From assembly GCF_000956525.1 (NCBI RefSeq), contig NZ_JYIW01000023.1, positions 124,001 through 188,000 of the forward strand: a stretch of 64,000 bases of DNA, written 5' to 3'. The DNA comes from Microbacterium oxydans. GTDB lineage: Bacteria; Actinomycetota; Actinomycetes; Actinomycetales; Microbacteriaceae. This document shows positions 24,749-36,673 of this stretch, piece after piece (positions within the stretch are counted from its first letter, which is position 1; each line of letters begins with the position of its first letter). Made by a program: the position numbers and the translations under genes. The notes under the pieces were generated by a model. It saw only the letters and a program-made list of their open reading frames with translations, made no database searches and had not been told where the DNA came from.

Positions 24749-26581
24749 TCAGCGACCGCCCGAGAAGCCACCGCCACCGCCGCCACCGGAGAAACCGCCA
24801 CCGAAGGATCCGCCGGCGCTCGACGAGCTGCCCGTCGACGGCGCGGTGTACGTCGCCGCTGCGTGCGATGAGACGGCGAAGACCGTGAGCTGCGTCCGCA
24901 GGAAGGGCGACGTCGGGTCGCCGATCCACCCTGCGCCGTGCTGCTCGTGCGAGTACACGAACTCGAGCACTCGGCCCCACTCGTCCTCCATGCCGAACAG
25001 CATCGCGTAGGGGAGCAGCCGCTCGTACAGCACGATCACGTTCGCGCTGCCGTCCTGGCGTCGTTCGGCGCCGCTGTACGACTGCAGCATCTGCAGCCGG
25101 TCGGCTTCGGCGACGCGGATGAACTCCTTCACGCCGAGCAGGTATTCGAGCTCGCGCGCGCCATCGACGGTCAGCACGCTGTGCTTGGAGAAGACGTAGA
25201 AACTCGAGATCATCACCAGCACGGCGCCGAACGAGACGGCGACGAGGCCAGGGATCGCCGAGTCGCGTCCGCTGATCACGCCCCAGAGCGCGAGGCCGAG
25301 ACCGACGACGGCGACGCCGATCGCGCACCACTGCAGGATCATCGCGCCTCGGGACCGCGCGGTGGTGATGAACCCCTGCGACTTCGCCGCTTCGCCGCCG
25401 CTGCTGACGAGGCCGCCCATGCGAGCAGCGAACGTCTCGCTCTCGGCTGGGAGGTCGATCACGCCGTCCGCATCTGCGCCGACGAACAGCGCATCGAGCG
25501 CCTGGACATCGAGCTGGTCGGGGATGCGGGTGCCCGGCAGTCGCCGGAGGCGTGGGCGTTCGGTGTCGGCGGTCTCCTCGATGCGCAGCGTGCCGCGGAC
25601 GGCGAGATGCACGATCTCGGCAGGCACCGGATCCTTCGCGCCGGGAATGAGCGCTGCGGCGAGCAGCGGGGGCATCCGGTCCGGCACGTCGTACTGTGCA
25701 ACGATGATCCCGTCGGCGACCCGGCGGCGCCGCGTGAACATCGAGACCGCGACCCAGCCGGCGACCGAGAGGCCGGCGGCTCCGGCCGCTCCGACCACGG
25801 GCACGACGTCGGCCAGCGGGTTCGGTTGCCGTGCTGGGGAGGGTGCCGCGGTGCCGGATTCGAAGCCGATCGCGACTGTGACGCCGTCGCCGGCCGGACG
25901 CTGGCCGGACTCGACGCGGAAGACGGCCGCGCCGTTCTCCATCTCCGGTCCCTGCAGATCGCACTCGTCGGTCGAGCCCGCCGCCCCCGTGTAGCACCGC
26001 GCTGATCCGCTGAGCCGCGCGCTCATCGCCGGGTCGACAGCGATCGATGCGCTGAATCGCTCGATCGCCTGCGTGCTGTCGAGGGGGAGGATGTCCCAGT
26101 AGAACTCGTCGACGCCGGTGTCTGCTGCGAGTACGACATCGCGCATCGTGTACTCGATCACGTACGTCGTGAGGCCCTGCACGAAGTCGTCGTCGCCGGT
26201 CGACACGTACAGCACGCCGTCGTCGGTCTCGGTCTCGTATGGGACCGCTGCCCCGTCCTCATCCGTGACCGAGACGACGGTGGTGTCGATGCGGGCGCCC
26301 TCGTAGCTTGTCGGGAGTCCGCGGACGATGCCCCGGTTCTGGTCGAAGTCGGGGAAACGCGCGACGAGGGTCTCGGTCACGTGCAGCCATGAGCGGCCCT
26401 CGCTGTCGAGGCTCAGCTCGTACTCCGCATCCCAGGACGCGTAGGAGAAGTCGTTCACATCGGCGGAGACCGCGGACTCCGCCGATGGCACGGATGCCGC
26501 GGTGGCGGCGGTCGGCGCCGCGAGTGCGGCGGCGGCGAGAGCGAGGACGGCGAGCAGGCGGATGATCCGTGTGGAGGCCAT
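24749..26581 (-). CDS. DUF2207 membrane protein with Gly-rich C-terminus
   Basis: The 610-residue protein has a signal peptide (LLAVLALAAAALAAP), an extracytoplasmic DUF2207 region of about 210 residues (EYELSLDSEGRSWLHVTETL), a transmembrane helix near 255-275, two more near 430-475, and ends in FGGGFSGG-type repeats. The layout matches the YlxX-like DUF2207 family of unknown function. It is divergent from lysS and convergent with the DUF2520 gene; the 139 bases between those two show nothing. Confidence 0.85.
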   Translation of the reverse strand: MASTRIIRLLAVLALAAAALAAPTAATAASVPSAESAVSADVNDFSYASWDAEYELSLDSEGRSWLHVTETLVARFPDFDQNRGIVRGLPTSYEGARIDTTVVSVTDEDGAAVPYETETDDGVLYVSTGDDDFVQGLTTYVIEYTMRDVVLAADTGVDEFYWDILPLDSTQAIERFSASIAVDPAMSARLSGSARCYTGAAGSTDECDLQGPEMENGAAVFRVESGQRPAGDGVTVAIGFESGTAAPSPARQPNPLADVVPVVGAAGAAGLSVAGWVAVSMFTRRRRVADGIIVAQYDVPDRMPPLLAAALIPGAKDPVPAEIVHLAVRGTLRIEETADTERPRLRRLPGTRIPDQLDVQALDALFVGADADGVIDLPAESETFAARMGGLVSSGGEAAKSQGFITTARSRGAMILQWCAIGVAVVGLGLALWGVISGRDSAIPGLVAVSFGAVLVMISSFYVFSKHSVLTVDGARELEYLLGVKEFIRVAEADRLQMLQSYSGAERRQDGSANVIVLYERLLPYAMLFGMEDEWGRVLEFVYSHEQHGAGWIGDPTSPFLRTQLTVFAVSSHAAATYTAPSTGSSSSAGGSFGGGFSGGGGGGGFSGGR

Positions 26582-26663
26582 TCTTCGAGGCTACCCACCG
26601 GGCGCTCACTGGCCGGCACCCCACCTCGGTAAACTGGGAACGACTTTTCAAGGAGCCCCGCAC

Positions 26664-28194
<1,531 letters not shown>

Positions 28195-28202
<8 letters not shown>

Positions 28203-29334
28203 CGTCACCGTCGGCGAGCTGGGTGTTCCCTCGGCGGAACGCCCACTCCGGCAGCATCGCCGCATCGACCATGGTCTGCAGCAGCGCGGCGAGCCCGTAC
28301 TCCGGGTCTATCGCTCGCACCAGATCGAGGTAGTGCGCCGCATGGCTGGAGCGGCCCAGCGCCCATGAGAGCCATGCCGCCGCGGTGAGGGGTCCTGGCC
28401 GCGCCGAGCGAGGTGCGGTTGCCGCCGCATGACGGACCACGGTGAGCGCGAGCCGCAGGCGGTCCCGGTCGGGCGCCGGCCCCATGCCCAGGAACACTGC
28501 CCCGAGATCATCGGTGAGTGCTCGTCCGTGGTGGGCGAACGCGAGCTGCGCTTCCAGCGTGCGCGCGCCTCCGTGCAGATCGGTGGCCCACTGCGCGATC
28601 GCGACGTCGCGGAAGACGGGTCGCTCCAGACACCAGAGCAGCGCTGCGATCGCGGACGTGGGGTTGGTGTCCGGGCGCTCGAGCAGAGTCTCGAAGAATG
28701 CAGGGATGTCGTCGAGCGATACCAACGCCGCGAGCGCCTGCGGGTTCTCCCGCCCGGTGAATCCGCCGCCGGCATCGTGGTCGATCACCTCCGCGATGTC
28801 GCGCAGCGCGCGGGCGACCCCTTCCTTCGCGGCGAGGTCGGCGCGGGGGAGGTCGAGCCCGCTCAGCTGATCGCCGGCGACGTCGCCCACCCCTGGCACC
28901 TCTGGCGTCGGCGGCAGCGAATCCAAGGCGCCCAGCCGGGGGTCGTCGACCAGATAGCTCGACCAGCCGGCGGGCGTCACGCACAGCGCGTCGACGACGC
29001 GCAGACCCGTGTCCTCGGCGCATCCGAGCACCGCGTCGACGGCGACCGCGAACGGCAGCACCAGGCCGTCCGGCGTGGCTTCCGGGTGCTCGTCGGTGTA
29101 CACGACCAGCGCCACGGCGTCCGTTCCGTCCAGGCGGGCGATCAGACCGACCGCGGCATCCGCGTACCGCGTGAGGTCTGTCTCGTCTGCCGGCAGGTCG
29201 AGCCGCATGGCCCCGTGCGAGCGACTGCCGTGGAACGGGAGCAGGACGATGCTGCGGCGCGGGGTGAAGCCGGCCAGTGCAGGGACGATGCCGAGGAAGT
29301 CGGCGGAATCTGAGGCGTGGAGAACCGTGGTCAT
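28195..29334 (-). CDS. DUF4192 protein
   Basis: The 379-residue protein begins MTTVLHASDSADFLGIVPAL and has GFTPRRSIVLLPF and AHYLDLVRAIDPEYGLA near the end, as in DUF4192, an actinobacterial family of unknown function. No transmembrane segment. Start at 29334 follows the family; longer versions add a poorly coding Asp-rich leader. Convergent with lysS. Confidence 0.83.
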
Positions 29335-29457
29335 GCTGCGAGTGTGGTCGTGCCGGGGTGTTCCGGAGGGCGGATCGAGGGGCTGTGGATGCGTTCCGCG
29401 TCGATCCGTGATTGGGGACGAGAAGTCGAGGCCACGGCGGGCGCGTACGATAGGGGG

Positions 29458-29631
29458 ATGGAGAACTTCTGGCTCGCGGTCGCCTGGTCGCTGCTGCCGA
29501 CCGTCGGCGTCAGCATCGTCTTCTTCATGGTCGTCCGCGGCATCCTCCGCTTCGACCGCACCGAACGCAAGGTGCACGCCGAGATCGAGGCCGAGGAGCG
29601 CGCAGCGCGAGGCCTCCCTCCCCGCTCCTGA
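29458..29631 (+). CDS. Small single-pass membrane protein (57 aa)
   Basis: ATG 29458 has AGGGGG directly upstream. The protein has one transmembrane helix (about 5-28, SLLPTVGVSIVFFMVV) followed by a charged helix (RTERKVHAEIEAEERAARG). Similar small proteins are common in Microbacteriaceae; function unknown. It precedes cls. Confidence 0.7.
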   Translation: MENFWLAVAWSLLPTVGVSIVFFMVVRGILRFDRTERKVHAEIEAEERAARGLPPRS

Positions 29632-29722
29632 GCGACGTCGCCGCCATCGGCTACTGTGTAGCCAACGCGCAGGCGTGGGCGCGGACCCGCGGTGATCGAC
29701 ACCGCATCAGTGAGGGGACACC

Positions 29723-31183
29723 ATGACGCCAGAGGCCTGGGCATGGTGGATCGCCGCGTTCCTCCTGGTGCTGGATCTCACCATCCGCATCACGGCCATC
29801 ATCGTCATCCCGCGCAACCGGCGTCCGACCGCGGCGATGGCGTGGCTGCTCGCCGTCTTCTTCATCCCATTCGTCGGCGTCTTCCTCTTCCTGCTGATCG
29901 GCAACCCGCGGCTCCCGCGAGCGCGTCGCCGCAAGCAGGATCAGATCAACGAGTACATCGCCGAGACCAGTGAGCATCTGCACTTCGGTACGCTGCGTCC
30001 GCACGCTCCCGACTGGTTCGGACCGATCGTGCAGATGAACCAGACGCTGGGCGCGCTTCCGCTCTCGGGCGACAACGGCGCGCACCTCATCTCCGATTAC
30101 CAGGAGTCGCTCGACGACATGGCCGACGCGATCCGCGCGGCTGAGGACTACGTGCACGTCGAGTTCTACATCCTGCAGTCGGACCAGTCCACCGACAACT
30201 TCTTCCGTGCCCTCGAAGAGGTCTCGGCCAGAGGTGTCGAGGTGCGCGTGCTGCTCGATCACTGGGCGAACCGCTGGAAGCCTCGGTACAAGGCGACGGT
30301 CCGGCGGCTGAACGCCATGAAGGCCGACTGGCATCTGATGCTGCCGGTGCAGCCGCTGAAGGGACGGATGCAGCGTCCCGACCTGCGCAACCACCGCAAG
30401 CTCCTCGTGGTCGACGGCAAGATCGCGTACCTCGGCTCGCAGAACATCACCGACTCGACCTATAACCTGCCGAAGAACATCAAGCGCGGCCTGCACTGGG
30501 TCGATCTCATGGTGCGGCTCGACGGCCCGGTCGTGCTGAGCGTGAACGCCATCTTCGTGGCCGACTGGTACAGCGAGACCGACACCGTGCTGGAGGGCAT
30601 CGACATCAGTCATGCCGACATCGGATCCGGCGACCTCGACTGTCAGGTGGTGCCGTCGGGGCCGGGGTTCGAGGTCGAGAACAACTTGCGCCTGTTCCTC
30701 GCCCTGCTGTATTCCGCGAAGAAGCGGATCATGATCGTCAGTCCGTATTTCGTGCCTGACGAGGCCCTGCTGCTCGCGGTGACCGCCGCGGTCGACCGTG
30801 GCGTCGAGGTCGAGCTCTTCGTGTCGGAAGAGGGCGACCAGGCGATGGTCTACCACGCCCAGCGCAGCTACTACGAGGTGCTGCTCAAGTCGGGCGTGCG
30901 CATCTGGATGTACCGCAAGCCGTACATCCTGCACACCAAGAGCCTCACGATCGACGACGAGGTCGCGGTGATCGGGTCGAGCAACATGGACATGCGATCC
31001 TTCGGTCTGAACCTCGAGGTGTCGATGCTCGTGCGGGGCCAGGAGTTCGTCGCCGAGATGCGCGAGGTGGAGGACAAGTACCGCTCGCTGAGCCGCGAGC
31101 TGACGCTCGACGAGTGGATGCAGCAGCCGTTGCGGTCCACGGTCCTCGACAACCTGGCTCGCCTGACCTCGGCGCTGCAGTAG
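29723..31183 (+). CDS. cls: Cardiolipin synthase
   Basis: The 486-residue protein has two N-terminal transmembrane helices and two phospholipase-D HKD motifs, NHRKLLVVDGKIAYLGSQN and HTKSLTIDDEVAVIGSSNMD. It condenses phosphatidylglycerol (or PG with CDP-diacylglycerol) to cardiolipin at the membrane. Length matches bacterial Cls. A hairpin follows the stop. Confidence 0.94.
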   Translation: MTPEAWAWWIAAFLLVLDLTIRITAIIVIPRNRRPTAAMAWLLAVFFIPFVGVFLFLLIGNPRLPRARRRKQDQINEYIAETSEHLHFGTLRPHAPDWFGPIVQMNQTLGALPLSGDNGAHLISDYQESLDDMADAIRAAEDYVHVEFYILQSDQSTDNFFRALEEVSARGVEVRVLLDHWANRWKPRYKATVRRLNAMKADWHLMLPVQPLKGRMQRPDLRNHRKLLVVDGKIAYLGSQNITDSTYNLPKNIKRGLHWVDLMVRLDGPVVLSVNAIFVADWYSETDTVLEGIDISHADIGSGDLDCQVVPSGPGFEVENNLRLFLALLYSAKKRIMIVSPYFVPDEALLLAVTAAVDRGVEVELFVSEEGDQAMVYHAQRSYYEVLLKSGVRIWMYRKPYILHTKSLTIDDEVAVIGSSNMDMRSFGLNLEVSMLVRGQEFVAEMREVEDKYRSLSRELTLDEWMQQPLRSTVLDNLARLTSALQ

Positions 31184-31188
31184 CCCCC

Positions 31189-31209
31189 CCCGGCGTCCTG
31201 AACGCCGGG
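31189..31209 (+). terminator. Hairpin after cls
   Basis: CCCGGCG and CGCCGGG pair around TCCTGAA, six bases after the cls stop. No U-run follows. Confidence 0.5.
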
Positions 31210-31238
31210 ATGTATCCGGAATACCGGACGAGTACCCT

Positions 31239-31985
31239 GTGAGCATGGCCACACGCACGCGTCTCGCAGCCGTCCTCTCATCTCTCGCCGCCGTCCTGCT
31301 GGTCACCGCCGGCTGCACCGCGACCCCTGGTGCGGAGTCGCCGACGAGCTCGCCGACGCCCAGCTCGGGAGCGAGCGGCGAAGACGTCAACGACATCGAG
31401 GCGACGCTGCTGGACGACGGTCGCATGTTCGCGGTCGTCACCTGGGGTTCGTCGGGCTGCGTGCCGCAGGTCGATGAGGTCTCGGCAGCTGGACAGACCG
31501 TCACGGTGACGCTGGTGGAGCTCGAGAGCGAAGACGGCGGAGAGAAGGCGTGCACCACCGACTTCACGCCGCGAGCGAGCATCGGCGCGCTGCCGGAAGG
31601 CGTCGATCCCACGCAGGACATCACGCTGCAGGTCACCTATGGCGAGATCGCGGACGACGTCGACCTCGATGGCAGCGCCGAGTTCACTGGCACACCCGGC
31701 ACATCGACCGAGTACCAGCCGACCGCCGGCTGGTTCGACGACGGCAGCCTGGTGCTGCTCACCTGGGGCTCCTCGTCGTGCGCTCCCGTGGTCGAGTCGG
31801 TCGAGGGATCCGGCAACGCCGGCACCGTGACCTTCGTCACCGACGACGGCAAGATGTGCACGATGGACATGGCGCCGAGGGCGACGATCATCGCGTTCGC
31901 CGATGATGCTGTCGACGACGACGGCTTCATGCTCACGCTCGTCGGCGGTGGGCTCGAGGGAAACGTCGCGGTCCTGAACAGCTGA
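31239..31985 (+). CDS. Secreted lipoprotein with duplicated domain
   Basis: The 248-residue protein has a signal with lipobox (LVTAGC, Cys near 26), a Ser/Thr/Pro linker and two copies of a ~90-residue module. Both carry the pattern DDG-x-hydrophobics-TWGSSGC (first copy) or TWGSSSC (second), then a later Cys before TDF or MDM-x-PRA. One disulfide per module is likely. I do not recognise the family. The start is GTG 31239 or ATG 31245; neither has a strong ribosome-binding site. Confidence 0.75.
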   Translation: MSMATRTRLAAVLSSLAAVLLVTAGCTATPGAESPTSSPTPSSGASGEDVNDIEATLLDDGRMFAVVTWGSSGCVPQVDEVSAAGQTVTVTLVELESEDGGEKACTTDFTPRASIGALPEGVDPTQDITLQVTYGEIADDVDLDGSAEFTGTPGTSTEYQPTAGWFDDGSLVLLTWGSSSCAPVVESVEGSGNAGTVTFVTDDGKMCTMDMAPRATIIAFADDAVDDDGFMLTLVGGGLEGNVAVLNS

Positions 31986-32009
31986 CCGCGCCGACGGCGA
32001 CGGTGCTCG

Positions 32010-33005
32010 TCAGAGCGAGTCGATCGGGTGCCCTGCCGGCAGCGCGAGCAGGAGTGCCGACGGGTCGACGCGGCACGTGATGCGCACGGCCTCACCGAAC
32101 TCGTCGCCATCGAGTTCGATCGGCGTGGGGCCGGGAGCCGCGGCTTCGGCGGCGAGCCCTCGGAAGTAGTGCACCGAGGCATCCTTCCCGCGGCGTTCGA
32201 GCACGAGGCGGCCGGCGCGGAATCGTCGGAGCACCGAGTTGTCCCACCAGATCTTGCGCCACACGCCGAGCCAGCCGAGCACCCCGGTCGGCTGGATCAC
32301 GGCGACGTCGAGCGTCGCGTCCGTGACCGAGGCATCGGGGATCAGCGCGATGCCTGCCGGCAGCGTGCCGCAGTTCGCGAACAGGATGCTGTACACCTTC
32401 GTCGAATGCAGGCGACCCTCGTCGACCTGATACACCGTTCTGAACGGCTTCGCGGTCGCGAGTGACCGGGCCGCGCCGTCGACGTAGGCGATCCAACCGA
32501 CCGACTTCTTGAGGTCGGGTCGGGTGTTCGCGATCATGTCGGCGTCGAGCCCGATCCCGGCGAGCACCACGAAGGCGTGCTCCGATTCCGTGGCATCGGC
32601 GCGGGTGAGCTTCGCCCAGCCGATGTCGATCGGATGCCGGAAGTCGCCGAGCGCCGCACGGATCATCTCGGCCGGATCGCCCAGCGGCAGCCCGAGGTTG
32701 CGCGCGAGCAGGTTGCCGGTGCCGCTGGGGAGGATCGCGAGCGGCACGCCCGTGTTCGCGATCGCCTCCGATACGGCGCGCACGGTGCCGTCGCCGCCGG
32801 CCACGAGCACGACGTCGACGCCGCGTGCGAGCGCAGCGGCCGTCGCGGCCTGCCCTGCGTCTTCGATCGTGGTCGTGTAGAAGGCCGGATGCTCCCACCC
32901 GGCGTCGCGACTCAGGTCCTTCACGGACGCCCGCAGTCGCTTCTCGTCGACTTTGATCGGGTTGTAGATGAGCGCTGCCTGGCGTCGAACTGCAGGCATC
33001 GTCAT
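32010..33005 (-). CDS. Diacylglycerol kinase-family lipid kinase
   Basis: The 331-residue protein has ALIYNPIKVD at the N-terminus, the nucleotide motif VVLVAGGDGTVRAVSEAI near 65-82 and PSGTGNLLARNLGLP near 95, as in DgkB/YegS-type soluble lipid kinases. It phosphorylates a lipid such as diacylglycerol; the exact substrate cannot be read. Convergent with the lipoprotein gene and divergent from the aminotransferase gene. Confidence 0.9.
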   Translation of the reverse strand: MTMPAVRRQAALIYNPIKVDEKRLRASVKDLSRDAGWEHPAFYTTTIEDAGQAATAAALARGVDVVLVAGGDGTVRAVSEAIANTGVPLAILPSGTGNLLARNLGLPLGDPAEMIRAALGDFRHPIDIGWAKLTRADATESEHAFVVLAGIGLDADMIANTRPDLKKSVGWIAYVDGAARSLATAKPFRTVYQVDEGRLHSTKVYSILFANCGTLPAGIALIPDASVTDATLDVAVIQPTGVLGWLGVWRKIWWDNSVLRRFRAGRLVLERRGKDASVHYFRGLAAEAAAPGPTPIELDGDEFGEAVRITCRVDPSALLLALPAGHPIDSL

Positions 33006-33074
33006 GGCGCTACTCTAAACCCGGCGTCGACTGGTCGACTCGATCTCTTCCGCCCCTGACCCGATCGGACACCC

Positions 33075-34301
33075 ATGACGCACACTGCCCTGACCCCGAG
33101 CGCTCTGCTGGCCGGACTCCCCGTCCGCCAGGGCTTCGGCGACGCGACGCTCATCCGACTCGCGCCCGGCTCCATCGACCTCGGCGGCGGCAACCCTGCC
33201 ACTGATCTGCTTCCGCTCGACCTCTATCGAGTCGCCTTCCGCGAGGTCACCGAGGGAGACGGATTCGGCGCCCTGCTGAAGTACACGCCGGCGCCCGGCC
33301 TGGCCTCACTGCGCGCGGCGATCGCGGCGCGAGACGGCGTCGACGCCGAGCGGGTGCTCATCACGAACGGCGGCGCCCACGGGCTCGCGCTCGCCGTGCT
33401 CAGCGTGCTCGACCCTGGCGACACGATCGTCGTGGACGACCCGGTGTATCCGCTCTTCCTGCGGGTGCTCGACCTGATCGGCGTGAATGTCGTGCCGCTT
33501 CGGGTCGGCGCAGCGGGCATCGACACCGACGAGCTCGAGCAGCGTCTGCGCGACGGCCTCCGCCCGAAGGCGCTGTTCACGGTGCCGACGTTCCAGAACC
33601 CCTCGGGCGTGACGCTGAGCGCCGAGCGGGAGTCCGCGCTCGTCGCGCTCGCCGAGCAGTACGGCTTCGTCGTGATCGCCGACGACCCGTACCGGGCCAT
33701 CGCGTTCCCCGGAACCACCGTGCCGACGCGCACAGCGTTCCGCGGCTCCGACCACGTGCTCGCCGTGAACACCTTCTCTAAGACGCTCGGTCCCGGCCTG
33801 CGGCTCGGGTGGATCGTGGTGCCGACCGCGCTGACCGAACGCGTCACCTGGCTGCGCAACCGCCTCGACGGTCAGACCAGTGGCATTCTGCAGGCGGTCG
33901 TCGAGCGGATGCTGGCCGACGATCGGCTCGACCCTTCGATCACCGCCGCCGGCGCCGGCTATGCCCGCAAGGCGACGGTGCTGACCGGGGCCCTGCGCTC
34001 GGAGTTCGGCGATGCGGTCGAGGTCGCCGACCCGCAGGGCGGCTTCTTCGCCTGGGCACGGCTCGACGGCGACATCGACTTCACGCAGCTGTTCGAGCGA
34101 GCGCAGGACCTCGGCGTCACCTATCAGCGCGGGGAGTGGTTCGCGGCATCCGGTGAGGCGTTCCGGGGATTCGCCCGGCTGTCGTTCTCGGAGGTGAGCG
34201 AGCACGACCTGACCGAGGGCGTCGCCCGTCTCGCACAGGCATGGCGGGAGCTGACCGGGCGGGGATCAGGGTCGGACGCGCGCTCTAGACTTGGGTCATG
34301 A
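33075..34301 (+). CDS. PLP-dependent class I/II aminotransferase
   Basis: The 408-residue protein has [36 protein letters not shown] and the PLP-lysine motif [15 protein letters not shown]. The fold is that of 2-aminoadipate/multiple-substrate aminotransferases and of the C-terminal half of MocR regulators; no helix-turn-helix is present. Substrate unknown. Its stop overlaps the serS start (ATGA). Confidence 0.88.
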   Translation: MTHTALTPSALLAGLPVRQGFGDATLIRLAPGSIDLGGGNPATDLLPLDLYRVAFREVTEGDGFGALLKYTPAPGLASLRAAIAARDGVDAERVLITNGGAHGLALAVLSVLDPGDTIVVDDPVYPLFLRVLDLIGVNVVPLRVGAAGIDTDELEQRLRDGLRPKALFTVPTFQNPSGVTLSAERESALVALAEQYGFVVIADDPYRAIAFPGTTVPTRTAFRGSDHVLAVNTFSKTLGPGLRLGWIVVPTALTERVTWLRNRLDGQTSGILQAVVERMLADDRLDPSITAAGAGYARKATVLTGALRSEFGDAVEVADPQGGFFAWARLDGDIDFTQLFERAQDLGVTYQRGEWFAASGEAFRGFARLSFSEVSEHDLTEGVARLAQAWRELTGRGSGSDARSRLGS

Positions 34302-35677
34302 TCGACCTCGCACTGCTCCGCGAAAATCCGGAGCTCGTCCGCCGTTCACAGGCTGCCCGTGGTAACGACCAGGCAACCGTCGACGTCGCACTCGAGGCAG
34401 ATCGATCGCGTCGAGCCGCGCTCACCGCGTTCGAGGAGCTGCGGGCCGAGCAGAACGCCTTCGGCAAGCTGGTCGCGAAGGCTCCCAAGGAGGAGAAGGC
34501 CGCCCTCGTCGCGCAGGTGAAGGAGCTCGCGGAGCGGGTCAAGCAGGCGCAGCAGGCGGCCGGCGAGGCATCGGATGCCGCAGCCGCCGCGCTCGCCCGC
34601 ATCGAGAACGTCGTGATCGACGGCGTCCCCGCCGGTGGCGAGGCGAACTTCGTCGAGCTGCGCCGCGTCGGCGAGGTGCCCACGTTCGACTTCGAGCCGC
34701 GCGACCACCTGGAGATCGGCGAGATCCTCGGCGCGATCGACATGGAGCGCGGGGCGAAGGTCTCCGGCGCACGCTTCTACTTCCTCCGTGGCATCGGCGC
34801 CCGTCTCGAGATCGCGCTCATGAACCTCGCACTCGACAAGGCGCTGCAGAACGACTTCGTGCCGCTGATCACCCCGACCCTCGTGCGTCCTGAGATCATG
34901 CAGGGCACCGGCTTCCTCGGCGAGCACGCCGATGAGGTGTACCACCTCGACAAGGACGACGACCTCTACCTGGTCGGCACGAGCGAGGTCGCGCTCGCCG
35001 GATACCACAAGGACGAGATCGTCGACCTGTCGCGCGGTGCACTGCGCTACGCCGGCTGGTCGACCTGCTACCGGCGCGAGGCGGGCTCGCACGGCAAGGA
35101 CACCCGCGGCATCATCCGCGTGCACCAGTTCAACAAGCTGGAGATGTTCGTCTACACGAACCCAGAGGATGCCGAGGCGGAGCACCTGCGTCTGGTCGCC
35201 CTGCAGGAGGAGATGCTGACCTCGTTGGGTCTCTCCTACCGTGTGATCGATGTGGCCGCCGGGGATCTCGGATCCAGCGCCGCCCGCAAGTACGACATCG
35301 AGGCCTGGGTGCCGACGCAGGGAGCGTTCCGCGAGCTCACCTCGACCTCGAACTGCACGACCTATCAGGCTCGGCGGCTCGACGTGCGGCACCGCCCCGG
35401 TGGGGACCCTTCGACAGGCTCAGGGACCCAGGGTGGCGGCGCAGGGACCCAGGCTGGCGGCTCAGGGGGCCAGGACAAGAAGACCCAGCACGTGGCGACC
35501 CTGAACGGCACGCTCGCCACCACCCGGTGGATCGTCGCGCTGCTCGAGACGCACCAGCAGGCCGACGGATCCGTGCGCGTGCCCGAGGTGCTTCGCCCGT
35601 ACCTCGGCGGCCTCGACGTGCTGCGCCCGGAGGGGTGGGTCGCAGAGCCCGCCGAGGAGCAGGAGTCGACAGCATGA
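34298..35677 (+). CDS. serS: Seryl-tRNA synthetase with repeat-encoded insertion
   Basis: The 459-residue class II enzyme has the N-terminal coiled-coil arm (about 28-105), motif 2 [16 protein letters not shown] and motif 3 [16 protein letters not shown]. Between RRLDVRHR and [11 protein letters not shown], where most SerRS have only a few residues, lie about 26 extra residues (366-392) of Gly-Ser-Thr-Gln composition encoded by the 21-bp minisatellite. The loop lies just before motif 3, near the active site, yet the frame is intact and the enzyme is presumably functional. Coupled to the HAD gene downstream (ATGA). Confidence 0.96.
   Translation: MIDLALLRENPELVRRSQAARGNDQATVDVALEADRSRRAALTAFEELRAEQNAFGKLVAKAPKEEKAALVAQVKELAERVKQAQQAAGEASDAAAAALARIENVVIDGVPAGGEANFVELRRVGEVPTFDFEPRDHLEIGEILGAIDMERGAKVSGARFYFLRGIGARLEIALMNLALDKALQNDFVPLITPTLVRPEIMQGTGFLGEHADEVYHLDKDDDLYLVGTSEVALAGYHKDEIVDLSRGALRYAGWSTCYRREAGSHGKDTRGIIRVHQFNKLEMFVYTNPEDAEAEHLRLVALQEEMLTSLGLSYRVIDVAAGDLGSSAARKYDIEAWVPTQGAFRELTSTSNCTTYQARRLDVRHRPGGDPSTGSGTQGGGAGTQAGGSGGQDKKTQHVATLNGTLATTRWIVALLETHQQADGSVRVPEVLRPYLGGLDVLRPEGWVAEPAEEQESTA
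35408..35476. repeat. 21-bp minisatellite, locus 4, inside serS
   Basis: The variant seed CTTCGACAGGCTCAGGGACC starts at 35409; two further 21-bp units and a partial one follow, all in the serS frame. Confidence 0.88.
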
Positions 35678-36495
35678 GTTCCACCTGGCTCGTCGGACTC
35701 GACGTCGACGGCACGATCCTGCTGCAGGACGAGACCATGAGCCCCGGTGTGCCCGAGGCCGTGGAGCGCGTCCGCGACGCAGGACACGTCGTCACGATCG
35801 CCACCGGCCGCAGCTGGATGGCCACGCGCCGCTACGTGGAGGAGCTCGGCATGACCGCCGAGTACGTGGTGTGCTCGAACGGCGCGGTGACGATGCGTCG
35901 GGTCGGCGACGAGTGGGAGCGGTGGAACGTCGAGACCTTCGACCCCCGCCCCGTGCTCGCGCTGCTGCAGGAGCGCCTGCCCGACGCGCGGTACATGGTC
36001 GAACTGGCCTCAGGGCAGCGGCTGTACACCGAGCAGCTCGACGACTGGACGCTCGACGGCGGTCGGCGCGTCACCTTCGACGAACTCGGAGCCGAGCCGG
36101 TGTCGCGCGTCGTGGTGGTCTCGCCAGGGCACGACGAAGAGGACTTCCACCGGCTGGTGGCTGATGCCGGTCTCAACGAGGTCTCCTATGCGATCGGGTG
36201 GACCGCCTGGCTCGACATCGCACCGCAGGGCGTCGACAAGGGCACGGCGCTCGAGCAGGTGCGCACCGAGCTCGGGCTCGCCGGGGAGCAGGTGTTCGTC
36301 GCCGGCGACGGCCGCAATGACATCGGCATGTTCGGCTGGGCGAGTTCGCTCGGCGGGCGTGCGGTCGCGATGGGGCAGGCGCCCGATGTGGTGAAGGATG
36401 CTGCGACGGAAGTGACGGCGGATGTCGTCGACGGCGGTCTCGCGCTGGCGCTGAACACGCTTCCAGCACCCGCCCAGGTGCACGCGGGAGAATAG
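35674..36495 (+). CDS. Cof-type HAD hydrolase
   Basis: The 273-residue phosphatase has [13 protein letters not shown] (DxD nucleophile), TGRSWM and a late [13 protein letters not shown] motif, with a C2-type cap in the middle. Such enzymes dephosphorylate sugar phosphates or other small molecules; substrate unknown. ATG 35674 overlaps the serS stop, so the two are coupled. Confidence 0.9.
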   Translation: MSSTWLVGLDVDGTILLQDETMSPGVPEAVERVRDAGHVVTIATGRSWMATRRYVEELGMTAEYVVCSNGAVTMRRVGDEWERWNVETFDPRPVLALLQERLPDARYMVELASGQRLYTEQLDDWTLDGGRRVTFDELGAEPVSRVVVVSPGHDEEDFHRLVADAGLNEVSYAIGWTAWLDIAPQGVDKGTALEQVRTELGLAGEQVFVAGDGRNDIGMFGWASSLGGRAVAMGQAPDVVKDAATEVTADVVDGGLALALNTLPAPAQVHAGE

Positions 36496-36537
36496 AACTC
36501 GGCTAGACTCACGCGTTGTCGGCAGATTCGTCTGTCG

Positions 36538-36622
36538 GGAGGGTTGTCCGAGCGGCCGATGGAGCTGGTCTTGAAAACCAGTGGGCAGAGATGTCTCGTG
36601 GGTTCGAATCCCACACCCTCCG
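36538..36622 (+). tRNA. tRNA-Ser (TGA)
   Basis: 85-nt class II tRNA with a long variable arm. Acceptor GGAGGGT pairs with ACCCTCC, discriminator G. The anticodon loop CTTGAAA gives TGA for UCA/UCG codons. Confidence 0.95.
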
Positions 36623-36673
36623 CAGTGTGAGCACGGTGGCCCCGCACCGGATGCTGAATCGAAAGGTCCCCGA

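Noticed and set aside
33075..34301. MocR-type regulator
   Set aside because: The aminotransferase domain is alone; no GntR helix-turn-helix precedes it.
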